DNA of 64,000 nucleotides, taken from the NCBI RefSeq assembly GCF_000315625.1, contig NW_005434551.1:94324-158323 (forward strand), written 5' to 3'. This document shows positions 43,799-55,400 of the stretch, piece after piece. The position numbers and the translations under genes were made by a program. The notes beneath the pieces are model-generated. The model was not told the DNA's origin and searched no databases. It saw only the letters and a program-made list of their open reading frames with translations. This DNA comes from Guillardia theta CCMP2712 (Eukaryota; Cryptophyceae; Pyrenomonadales; Geminigeraceae). The number at the start of each line of letters is the position of its first letter. The first letter of the stretch is position 1.

Positions 43799-46066
43799 TC
43801 ATGATTCAGCTTGTTGATTGTCTTCGTCTACTTCCATGGCCTGTACCGCTAGATCGCCCTCCAGCTGCTCCAGGTGGTCCAACATGTTCTGCGCCTTGCC
43901 CTTCAGCACCTACAAGCCATGTGACTCGGAGAGGAGACTGGGAGGAGGAGACCTGCAACGCCTGCTTGAAGAGCTGGGCGGGTTTGATGATGCCTGTGCT
44001 CTCGATGGTGAAGATGAAATGGTCTTTCTTCCTCGCAAGACGAACGGCTAGCTCGTCGTCAGCAGGGGACGCAAGTCAGTCGGGTCCGCCTCACCTTTCG
44101 CCAGCTCCGGCTCTCTGATGCATTCACGGCACAGCGTGCAGTCTCTGACCTGCGATGCCATGAGGGGTGGTATGAGGGGCCAAGAGACAAGGGACGTGAC
44201 AAACAAGACAAGAAGCACAAGGGCAGGAGTGCTGGATCAAGACAAGTCAACGTCAAAGCGATGACGATCAAGGACAACAGTCGATGACTATCAAGGACAA
44301 CAGTCGAATTGAAGTGGCGACGGCACGTGCAATATCGAGGTAGATGAGGCCTGAGATACATTTGCGCATGAAACAACAACAAGGCCGAACCTTGTCCGAC
44401 ACAATGGCTCTTCGTCCTCCTGGGACTCCATGAGCTTCTTCGATATCGAAACAATCCATGGGGCATTTCTTGACCTAGCAAGCGCATGAGAACACTATAC
44501 CTCGTCTCTTCTCTCTCTTCTCACCAGCGAGTCCGCAAGATCACCGGTCACCTCTTCAACGAGATCGATGCGCGGAAGAAGCCTATACCTGCACAGACCA
44601 TTTCTTTTCAGTCCTCTGCCCTCGGCTCCCATTCTTTTCTCCCTCTCCCGAGCCTTCTCTTTTTCCTTCCTCTTCTCTCACCAGGCGGTGGCCACAGGTG
44701 ACCACTTAGCATGTCCGCGGTCTCCGCAGTTGTTTCCTTTGTGGCAGTGCATTTCCATGTCCAGCTCCTGCAGTAATCATGCGCGTCACTCGAGGAGGAA
44801 CCTCGTCGCGCAAGGGACTGAACCTGCCCGGGGCGCAGTCGGGTGATGAGGATGTCGTCGTGAACAGGAGCAGGAGGTGAGCTCTTGAAGGTTTCCTGCA
44901 GCCGCATCACCCCATGCACGCGAAGAGAGGATCGTCACACCGCTTGCTTGCCAATGGGGATCCACTCGAGCTGGGAGGAGAAGACCTGACTGACTGTGAG
45001 GAGGGGTTGTTGCAAGACAATTAAAGAAAACGACAGGGGAGGGAAGAAAGGAAAATGCTGCAGAGATGCACTAGCATGGGAAGAAGCATCGAGATCAGGA
45101 GGATCTGAATGCAAGACACGGAATTGAGCAACCAAACACATACAATCGAAATGACCAAAATGTGAAGAAACATAAGACTTCGAACAGATAAAGACGCAAG
45201 GCTTGCCACGAAAGAGCACCTTTCCGTTGATGGGCTCCTTGTCTGCGCTATCGTGTGGTGGTTTCTTGCACTTTACTTTCAGCTTGAACTTGATGACTTC
45301 CTTTTCCAACTTGTCAAGATTCGTTGTTTCATCCGCGCCCTTAGCTTCTGCAAGTTCAAACGAAAGATATCAACGAAACGATCCGGGGACGACAAGCAAG
45401 ACAAGGGAAAACATCAAAGACCTGCAGATGGCCAAGAAAAGATTTCAGGATCCGCCATGATCGGTATCAATCCCAATCTCTGAGCTACCAGCTTTGAAAA
45501 CAAACAAGTAATGTTAGGAGAAGAAACAGCAGAACAGAGAGGGCAAGTATTCCTCACTTCATCTCTCAACACTCCTGTGTTGTTATATACAAATACTTTC
45601 TCGATGGCCATTGTAGGAACCTGAGACAATAAGTGAAACTAGTCGCCACAGTGAGTTTTGCTGTACCTCTGCCAGAAGGACACGGCGGATAGAATTTGCA
45701 AGGGCCACTTCAATGCCAGAGAGGTCGAAGGACATCTTACAGCTCAATCAGCTCGTATCGCACGCCTTCTACTATCTTACCTGGTCCTCTTTGATCTCTA
45801 AAATTTTCATCTTCACTCTATCCCGCCATTTGTTGATGTCCAGCACCTCGTCCTCAGGGAATGTTCCAGGGGCTTCACGTAAGAGTCATTGATAGACGAT
45901 GAATGAGAGATGCCCTACAATATGTGGTTGTGTGGGTTGGTGCGGTTCCATTGCAGATTACATACTCCTTGAAGAAACTGCGTAGATTTGGTTAGATCAA
46001 TGGGTAACTAAGCCTAGTATCAATCCAAACCGTAGATCTGCACTCATCTTCTCGGACTTCATCATC
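43799..46066 (-). CDS. POLR1C: RNA polymerases I and III subunit RPAC1 (AC40)
   Basis: A multi-exon minus-strand gene. Supported exons include the last (43909-43799), 44047-43953, and others encoding, from N to [98 protein letters not shown] joined to [33 protein letters not shown]; and [11 protein letters not shown]. These match the alpha-like RPAC1/AC40 family in order, including the alpha motif ANSIRRVL and the Cys-containing insertion [11 protein letters not shown]. Role: assembly scaffold with AC19 in RNA polymerases I and III in the nucleus. The N-terminal exons ([12 protein letters not shown] at 46066) are tentative because the phase to the next exon was not reconciled. Confidence 0.87.
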
Positions 46067-47048
46067 GGCTGTTTCGATCCGGATTTAAGATCTGAGGCAG
46101 TGTAAGTGCAAACATGAACAATGCAAACCTCCTCGTCTTCCGCGCCTCCAACTCAACTGGTCCCTATCTGAACAATTCTACCCTCCTTTCCATGCCCTCC
46201 CCTCCCCTCCCCTCCCCAACTCGATGACACTACAATGCGTCAATGTGATGACCTCATCTAGTTGACCCAACAATGCGTCCATGCCATGATTTGGGCACGT
46301 GAGGTTGGCCCTCAAACTTTGAGATTTCAAACTTTGTGTATTTCATCGAAGCTGAAAGTTCTGAACTTGCCAACTTATTAGACTCAGTCTCGTTGGCGGC
46401 GCGGCCCGGAGTCCCCGGGCCTCCCCTCCCTTCTCCCCTCCCCGGGGGGCTGTCCGTACTGCCGTTCAACGGTTCGGTCCCCGGCCCGCCGCGCCACCGG
46501 GCGGTCGGCCCCGGGCGGGCCACCGGCGGGCCCAGTGACCGTACGGCCGGGCAAGAACCGCACCGTGACCTCCGTGGCGCGGTGACCGTACCGTTCCGTA
46601 CCTCGGACCGCCGGTCACATCAGTAGTCAGTGGAGTATAACGCCAAGGGCAGCGCACATGATGGGTCGCTATCAGTGCTCTAGCTTCAAGCGCGGCCCAC
46701 CGTGGCACGCGTCTAGGCAGGAGAAGCTACCTCGCTGCCCTCACTTGCACCTCAACTCAGCTTGTTGCTGTCAAACCAATAGGATGACATTGCGCCTCTC
46801 ACCTTGAAGGCTTCACAAGCCAGTCGTCATGACGAGCGATATAAAAGACTCGGCGCGGACTTGCTATTTGTTTAGTTGTTCAACAAAGCTTCTGGCTCAA
46901 TCTCTTGCTCTTGCCCTTGAATATCCTCCAGATTGAATTGTTACGCTGTAGAGTCATCACGGTCATTAAATAGAAGTGGACCAGACAATGTATACCAGCA
47001 GCGGCTCAGACAGGACGTTCCACACAAATCCTAGTGTCTTCCAGACAG
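46067..47048. other. Intergenic with GC-rich island (about 46390-46640)
   Basis: No gene is supported. The island has CCCCGGGC and GACCGTACGG words. From about 46700 it becomes ordinary mixed-composition sequence with no recognisable feature. Confidence 0.5.
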
Positions 47049-47971
47049 TCATAGATAGAGGGAGCACGGAAGATCAAAAATCACATTAAGTTTGTCTGTT
47101 CGTTTCCAACACAACCTTCCCAATTTCTTTTCTTTCCGTTGGTTTCTCACCCAGTACAGCAAGCTTGATGTGCCCATGAACCTCTTCCCACCGGCGTGAG
47201 TTAAGAAGCAAAAGGGAGGAAGAAGACACGGAAACGAACCTTTGAAACAAGACAATGTCCCAGATGCATCTTGAAGAAGAGGAGCTCGCGGAAGAAAGAT
47301 TCCCAAACGTGATCCTTCCATAACAATCATGGACATGTACATTCAGCAGCAGCACAAATCACACCTTCCAATTCCAAACAAATCCTATCTCCTCGAGCAA
47401 CGATTGCTGCAAGTTGCATTGCTCAAAGATGGAAGGATCTCAACAGAGGTCTTCACACCTGCTTCTCAAGGAGCGCACCAGTCCGAAAAAGTCTGCGCAA
47501 CCGCCAGACCCAAACCCCCAGCTCATTGTCCCAATGGTCCCATGCTCCCTGTAGCTGTGCTTTCCTTTTCGTCTCACCCAACTTCGGAGATCCCCGCCAG
47601 TGTTGCGGAACGTTGACATGTCCATGGATCTTGTGAAAGCGATCAAGGCAAACTCGTCTGGCGATTCTAGGTTGATACCATCCGAAAACGAAGAAGCCGC
47701 TGGTACTGGAATGAAAAAATGGCATCATCTGTAAAACTATATCAAACTTTGGAATAGATTCGAGGAAATAATACCTCCATGTTGAGCCCGCCATTGGAAC
47801 CCAAGACTCAGAAGCAAATTGTATTTACGTCGATCGACCAAACCAGCTTGACACGTCAAAACAATTATGCCAACGTCCACATTTCAATGATCAATGTTTA
47901 CCTTGATTCAGTTGTTGCAGCCTTTCGCTGCAAGACTGCAGCATTCCGTCTTCCAGGCCGGATTTTTTCAT
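47049..47971 (-). CDS. Helicase-associated (HA) domain repeat protein
   Basis: The model starts MKKSGLEDGML at 47971, with an upstream acceptor-like AAAGCAG, so more N-terminal exons may exist. It contains repeated HA-domain signatures: RKYNLLLSLGFQWRAQHG, CLDRFHKIHGHVNVPQHW, LGVWVWRLRRLFRTGAL, LLEEIGFVWNW, HVWESFFRELLFFKMHLGHC and RWEEVHGHIKLAVL. Short introns separate half-repeats. No helicase motif is seen. HA repeats occur in many tandem proteins of algae and stramenopiles and are thought to bind nucleic acid, but the role here is unknown. The 3' end at 47049 is the first in-frame stop of the last recognisable segment and is uncertain. Confidence 0.65.
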
Positions 47972-48507
47972 CCTGCTTTGTTTGTCATTGCTGACTCATG
48001 TACACCACTTCATGCAATCTTCTGCATATTACAAGCATCCGTGATGCAAGCGAGTTTTTAGAATAATGTCCATGAGCCTAGGCAAGTCTTCGGCTACCGC
48101 GGGTTGAATCTGGTAGGATCAACTCACCTCATCGCAACTCATTCTTACCAAATTCTGCACTCACGCTCTGCTGATGGTTGACCGACAAAGATCCACGGAA
48201 GCAGATGAGCATACCAAGACCGATGAAGATGGCATTGAAGAGGGACAACCACGTCCTCATCTTGCCATCTCCTCATTTTGTTTCAGCAGTCGCATGTAAC
48301 CATGGCTACCACCACCATCTCAGTTCACCTACCGGGCCCCGGCCAGGCCCCGGCTGTGCTCCCCCGGACTTTCCAAAAATGGAAGGCAAACCGTTACACG
48401 AATCACCCCGTTCAATGGTAGTAGCACTTGTACCGGTTTACCACCCCTACCCCCAGAATTTTCAAGTTTCTGTACAGGCGGTACCCACCTACCCAATCCA
48501 GTCGCCC

Positions 48508-49401
48508 ATGGACATGCTGGCTGCGGCAGGGTTCAGGGCAAGGAAGGTACGAGATCGTGCACGAGGGAAGAGCAAGCGTGAGGATTTAGAGGTGGAGGAA
48601 GAGCATAATGTCAGCAGCAAGAAATTGATTCTTGGCATCGACGTGCCATGTTCCGTCGTCGAGTATCACACAGAGGACAAGCTCCATAGACCCCGAGTGT
48701 TTGGAAAGAACAAGAACGTTCGTCTGCCTGCTCTTCAGCTACGCCGTTCGAATATCCCGTGAGCAAAATGCGTCTTTTCTGATGAATCTGATGTTCTTTT
48801 CCCCAGATTTGGCGGACTTGGGGTATTTGCAAAGGAAAGGATTGAGAAGGGAGCTTGGATCACGGAGTATGGAGGGGAAGTGATCGGTTGCAAGGAGGCC
48901 CGACAACGGAGAGCTAGCAGACAAGATACGCATATTCGCTCAATAGGGCGGGAAAACCTTTGCATAGACTCAAGGTTGAGGGGCAAATGGAATTTAGATT
49001 ACTATGTTGGGTAATCGCTGTTAAGTGCGAGGTCCACGCTGATCTGTTTTTTTCTCTCAGAAATCATATGCTAGGAGGTTTTTTCAATGATGCATATGGA
49101 ACACCATTCTCATTGAATTCTACGTATGGGCTTTCTAGTGGTGACTCTCTCGACTTTCTTGACTCTCTTTTCTTTCAGGTATGTTGAGGTGGAGGGGAAA
49201 GTTGGATTCCAACCACCGTAACACCATCGTTGCACAAGAGATGAAGAAATTGACGATGATGGTAGGTATGCGGGAGCCCCATACATATCAAAGAGAATCT
49301 TCCTTAGGGCAACGGCAGACATCGAGGCGGGCGAAGAGCTGTTTGTGTCTTACGGACAGACGTATCATGTACTGCATTTTAATCCAACACACGAACATTA
49401 A
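48508..49401 (+). CDS. SET-domain protein (probable protein-lysine methyltransferase)
   Basis: Exons 48508-48758, 48807-49010, 49061-49123, 49179-49217 and 49239-49401. The N-terminal region is basic and Lys/Arg-rich. The SET core follows: FGGLGVFAKERIEKGAWITE, EYGGEVI, then LDYYVGNHMLGGFFNDAYG in the region of the usual RFxNH motif, and ADIEAGEELFVSYGQTY at the C-terminus (ELFVSYG matches the family's ExxxDY/F-Y-G end). An in-frame TAA at 49219-49221 interrupts the last part unless a 21-nt GT-AG intron (49218-49238) is removed; its removal keeps the frame and gives PPDEEIDDDGRYAGAPY. The start 48508 was chosen because sequence upstream (48360-48500) is TACCCC-rich flank. The stop lies 53 bases from that of the converging giant gene. 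Confidence 0.75.
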
Positions 49402-49453
49402 GCAAAGAATAGAAGTTATTTAGGCAAGGAACAGCATGCTATACAAAATTTTC

Positions 49454-52400
49454 TCAATATTTCCAAACGCATTGACTGTCGAGGAGATTGTTGTCGAAAG
49501 TGAACCCCATGACTTTACACGCGCTCCCTGTTGTCTTCGTGCAAAGATTGCTACTTGTGCAGTCACTGCAAGGTACTCCATTCCCAGAAGGTCCACAATA
49601 TCCATCCCAGCTGCAACACGCAAACATGGCGCACACCTGCTGATCTGTGATGGACGTGCACCATTCCGTGACATTCGCCGAGTTGTCAAATACCACGATT
49701 GCGCTGTCGCTCCAGATCGTAGAGGAATTGATCAACATGGCAACCGGGGTGGTAAATGTCTCGTTCTGAACGGAGAAGTTGGAAAGATTCAGCTCAGACT
49801 GGACGAGATAGAATGCCAGGTTGTACAATCCCGCTTTCCAGCGTGAACTTTGCATGGACGCGTATGAGTTTTCGAGTCGCAAATCCGCTATGTAGGAATC
49901 CTGTGACGAGTCGAGGGTTACCCCGATCATTGCTAAGCTTGAGCTCATCATACTCAACGCGGAAGAGGAAGAAATAGAACATCGCTCAAGCACCACGTCG
50001 ATCAAGGTCACACTGCTATGTGAGGCAAAGAGACAACCTGCCTCAGAAGCATTGCTACCGTTGCGGATAGTCAGGCCTTGAAGAGTCACCGTTGCATGAT
50101 GGATCGTTGCGAAACTCGACTGAAGGTTGCAGTCAATCACTGTGTTTGCAGCTCCGTCTATCCCGACGATGGTGATGTTCCTTGAAAACCATGAGCCGCA
50201 TACACCCTCGTACAAGCCTGGAGAAACATAGATTGTAGTTCCATCCAAGGCTTCTTCGACGAGCGCCCATGACCCAGCGCTTTTGATAGCAATATCTGAA
50301 CAAACAGAGGCGGCTGCAGGGCAAGTGCAAATATAAGATCCGATCGTGTTTTCACATTGCCCCCTTCTGTTCTCGTACGTTAAGGTGAGCGGGTCCCACT
50401 GCTTGTACAAGTTGCATGCCGGGCCTAATGCACACTCGTTTATGTCCTCGCAAACTGCTTCCCCTCCTTGGTAGTACCCTGTTTGCATGTAGCCTTGCGC
50501 GCATTCAAACACATAATGCGAACCTCGGCATGCACAGCAAACTTGCCGTGGTCCAGGGCTGACCAACGAATCTGCATAAGGAATATTGCACCAGGGTGTC
50601 CACAAGGACAAATCTTGCATCCACGGACTGGAAACATCACTGTAAAAGATGGCACTGAAGCCGGTCGCGACATTCGAGAAATCAGAGATAAAAATCAATT
50701 TCAATGCTTTATGTCCCGGCAAAGTAGTGAATGAGCGTGCCGTATCGACCAAAATACCATCTTGTATGGTTATCAAAGTAGAATTGATACAGAGCGAATT
50801 TGGGCAAGAGAAAAGGAAAACACGATCAAATTCTGGTTCGGTTGTAAACTCGGTGAAATACAAACTGATTTGATTTGCTCCAACCGGGGCGATGATGAAT
50901 TCGCATTCTTGGTTATTATTGTAGTCACCTTGACCATCTGTGATGGTCCCGGAGTCAGCGGTGATAATTCCTCCATTGAAACCACACTGGTATAATCTGG
51001 CCAAAGCTACAGCATTTTCTGTGTAATTTTGGCAGCCAAAGCCATTTGAGTCTCGCCATTCTAGATCGTCTACACATGACAAAGAATTTGAATTACCAGT
51101 GATGGATAGTTCAACCGGGGCATCGACCCTGCAAGAAGAATTTGACGAACATGTTTGACCCCATGCTGTTGAAGGTATACTGCAGGATATTGCAGTTTCA
51201 GAATACCACTGAACAGCCGAACAACTCGAGTCTCCAACCTTCAAGACTGGAGTAAAGTCATCCTTCCCAAAATTGTAACCAAAGACTGTGAGAACGTCAA
51301 CAACGGAGTAGTTGCCAGGAAATACCTCGGTATACTTAAACCATACAGAAGAGTCGCCGTACAACGATTGCAGACCCCATACCAAGGGAGATTCATATGA
51401 TAGAAATTGAGTAAGGCTGCCAACAACGGAACCAGAAGTGACAGCAACACGAAGTTGAGAGCCAGAGCCGTGTGAAACTTTACATTCAATTGACGATACT
51501 GACGACCATAGTGTACTTTCACATCCGGAGTGACCTACCCGTACAGAAAGAGAGGTGGCACCATCAGCACTACTCGAACCATACACAAAAAATGAGCTAT
51601 CAGAAAAGAATCCAAAATTCACAGAAGAACTAGAGCTTATCAGCAAGATTCCAAAACTAAAAGATAGACTCTGACTTCCTGATGACCCTGCCGTCGTCAC
51701 CGATATCCGCCCCGTCCCCCCGACCCCGCCTCCCCGCTGACACCGCACCGACGTCTCCGACTCCCACTCCGTCGCCTCGCACCCCGTGTGCCCTCCCCGC
51801 CCTGCCCCCGTGTACGTCCCGAGCCCCATGCCTCCCCCGTACACCGTCATGCTCGTCGACCCCGTCCCTGCCCCGTTCGCCCTCCCTGCCCCGCTCGCCC
51901 ACCCCCCGTCGTAGCTCGCCCCCTCCGTCCCGCTCCCCCTAGCTCCGGCCGTCGTCACCGATATCCGCCCTGTCCCCCCGACCCCGCCTCCCCGCTGACA
52001 CCGNNNNNNNNNNNNNNNNNNNNNNNNNNNNNNNNNNNNNNNNNNNNNNNNNNNNNNNNNNNNNNNNNNNNNNNNNNNNNNNNNNNNNNNNNNNNNNNNN
52101 NNNNNNNNNNNNNNNNNNNNNNNNNNNNNNNNNNNNNNNNNNNNNNNNNNNNNNNNNNNNNNNNNNNNNNNNNNNNNNNNNNNNNNNNNNNNNNNNNNNN
52201 NNNNNNNNNNNNNNNNNNNNNNNNNNNNNNNNNNNNNNNNNNNNNNNNNNNNNNNNNNNNNNNNNNNNNNNNNNNNNNNNNNNNNNNNNNNNNNNNNNNN
52301 NNNNNNNNNNNNNNNNNNNNNNNNNNNNNNNNNNNNNNNNNNNNNNNNNNNNNNNNNNNNNNNNNNNNNNNNNNNNNNNNNNNNNNNNNNNNNNNNNNNN

Positions 52401-55400
52401 NNNNNNNNNNNNNNNNNNNNNNNNNNNNNNNNNNNNNNNNNNNNNNNNNNNNNNNNNNNNNNNNNNNNNNNNNNNNNNNNNNNNNNNNNNNNNNNNNNNN
52501 NNNNNNNNNNNNNNNNNNNNNNNNNNNNNNNNNNNNNNNNNNNNNNNNNNNNNNNNNNNNNNNNNNNNNNNNNNNNNNNNNNNNNNNNNNNNNNNNNNNN
52601 NNNNNNNNNNNNNNNNNNNNNNNNNNNNNNNNNNNNNNNNNNNNNNNNNNNNNNNNNNNNNNNNNNNNNNNNNNNNNNNNNNNNNNNNNNNNNNNNNNNN
52701 NNNNNNNNNNNNNNNNNNNNNNNNNNNNNNNNNNNNNNNNNNNNNNNNNNNNNNNNNNNNNNNNNNNNNNNNNNNNNNNNNNNNNNNNNNNNNNNNNNNN
52801 NNNNNNNNNNNNNNNNNNNNNNNNNNNNNNNNNNNNNNNNNNNNNNNNNNNNNNNNNNNNNNNNNNNNNNNNNNNNNNNNNNNNNNNNNNNNNNNNNNNN
52901 NNNNNNNNNNNNNNNNNNNNNNNNNNNNNNNNNNNNNNNNNNNNNNNNNNNNNNNNNNNNNNNNNNNNNNNNNNNNNNNNNNNNNNNNNNNNNNNNNNNN
53001 NNACTCCGTCGCCTCGCACCCCGTGTGCCCTCCCCGCCCTGCCCCCGTGTACGCCGACGCCCATCGCCCCCCCGTACACCGTCATGCTCGTCGACCCCGT
53101 CCCTGCCCGGTTCCCTTGGCCCACCGTCTTCCAGGCGTAGTAGATGACCTCCGCCCCGGCCTCGTGATCGCCCACGCTCGTCCCGAAAAGCCCCCGCGCC
53201 GTCAACCGTAGCAGGTACAGGCCATAGCTCGAGTTGACGCACGTGAACGCTACGTACTCTTGACCCCCAATCAAAGCCACGTAATCATTGCTCGATGGAA
53301 GAGTCAAGGTAAACAGCACGGTGTCCAATGAAGAAAGATTTGCTTCAAGATATGACAGTCCGGAAAACGAAAGCAAATCTGTCCATAAGAAAGCACGAGG
53401 AGTCCGCCCCCGTCTCGTTACATCGATCGAACCTCGCCCTCCGATCCTCCCCAAGACTCAGCGTGTACACCCCCGGCCCGTCCCACGACACCGCCTCGCT
53501 CCTGCTCCCGGCCCCTCCCTGCCCCCCTGCCGTCAGCGACACCTGCCCGCTCCCCCGCGCCCCTAGCCCTGCCTGACACCGCACCGACGTCTCCGACTCC
53601 CACTCCGTCGCCTCGCACCCCGTGTGCCCTCCCCGCCCTGCCCCCGTATATGTGACTGAACCCATATTGCTTGCAATGATAGTGATGCTCCGTGATCCTG
53701 TGACTGGCCCATTTTTTACTCGATCGGCATTGCTTACCATCACATTGTTGAAAGAAAATATTTCGGACATCGTCCCTTCTATTCTCGTTGTTGTGATGAT
53801 AATTTTGTCAGTTAAGCCTTTGCCCATCGCAGTATTTGCTTGAATTGAGGTTTCAGAAATCCACAAGGTATTTTCGCAAATAGTATTGTGGGTCCTTAGC
53901 ATGCTTGTAAAAGCAGACTGTCCAATATTTGAACCCACGACAGTCAAGCTGAGTGATCCGGTCGATGCGCTATTGCACGGAAGTGAACGGTTCAAGTCAA
54001 GACGAGCAATGAGATCCGAAGTGAAAGCCTCTGTGTTAGTGGAAACTGAGTTGACGCATGTAAGGGAGACTCGTCCGCTTTTTAGAAGCAGATGGGCTGT
54101 TCTGGACCGAACAGCAGTATCCGATTCCCAGTGAGTTGACTCACAGTCCGTCAAACCTATTGACTTAGCAATACTTTTTTGCATGTGACCAAAACTACCT
54201 CCAAAAACGGTGACACTGACAGAACCAGTACCTGCAACATTCCCTGAACTAAGAGTTTCACTGATACCCAAAGTATCAAAAGACCATCCTTGGGTTAAGC
54301 TTCCAGATAATGAACCAACTGTCAATTGTAACTTTGATGATGCTGAAGTGGATGCAGGTGTCAAACTCCTTATTTGTGTGTCTGATCCCCATACTTGAAG
54401 ATTGCAATGTAAGCATAAAAGACTATCCATACTTTGCCACTCCGTTGCCTCGGCTGCAGAACCATGAATTCGAAATTGAGAACTACTCTGATACTTCCCA
54501 ATATTTATGCCATGGATCGTCAAAGAAATAGACCCTGAGCTCGCTCTATTAGCTTGAAGCACCATGGAAATAGAGGGGAGATCCAAAGAGAAAGCAAATG
54601 ATATCGTTCCAACGACAATTCCGACCGAAACTATGTTCTTTTTAGACGCTCGAATAGCACTTGTTGCACGACATACAAGTGAAGAATCGGAGCTCCAGAC
54701 TGTAAAAGCGCAACTTGTCGAGTGCGACCTAGACATGGGAGTAAAATCGTAATTCATCAGATTTTGCCCACGTACAGTCATCTGAATTCCACCGACAGCC
54801 CATTGATTGCTATGTTTTGCAATGTCAAATGGTCGAAAAATGTTAACTCCAAGAAAGTAGGCTTCTTGACTAGCAGCTGTCCATAATCCGAATGTAGAAT
54901 TTTCCAACCTTGTCTGATAAAAGTGACTGCAAAGCTCACTCGTTGGAATTCCATCATTGACCGTCGAATAAGGATCCATGAAGACTCGGATCAAACCGTC
55001 CAAATATTGGATTTGAATCAGATACAGAACTGCAACATTGTATCCAATCGAATTCTGTTCATCCCACAAGATTGTTACATTTCCACCAGACAAGCGCTTC
55101 AATCTTCTTACTTTTCTTGAGAATTCATTTCAAATCGGAAATAATTGTTGTCATCTTGGTACAAAAAGCTGACCCCAATCCAGTCATCATTAAAATTGAT
55201 TAGCAAAACGTTCAAGATGTACTGGTTCCAAACGCTAAAACCAGAAGAATAAGACTGCATCGAAGTGTACACGAGCGTGGTTCCTTCTACATCTTCTTTG
55301 CTGTATTTTCCGTATATCTTGCTCGATTGCTGATAAGCAGAGTATGGCTGCAATTCAATTGGAACAGCTTGCTTCAACTTGACACAGCCAAAGCAACTTT

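Noticed and set aside
51788-53140. 450-codon plus-strand frame across the N gap
   Set aside because: It runs mostly through N; the rest is Pro/Arg-rich antisense of the GC-rich TIG repeat.
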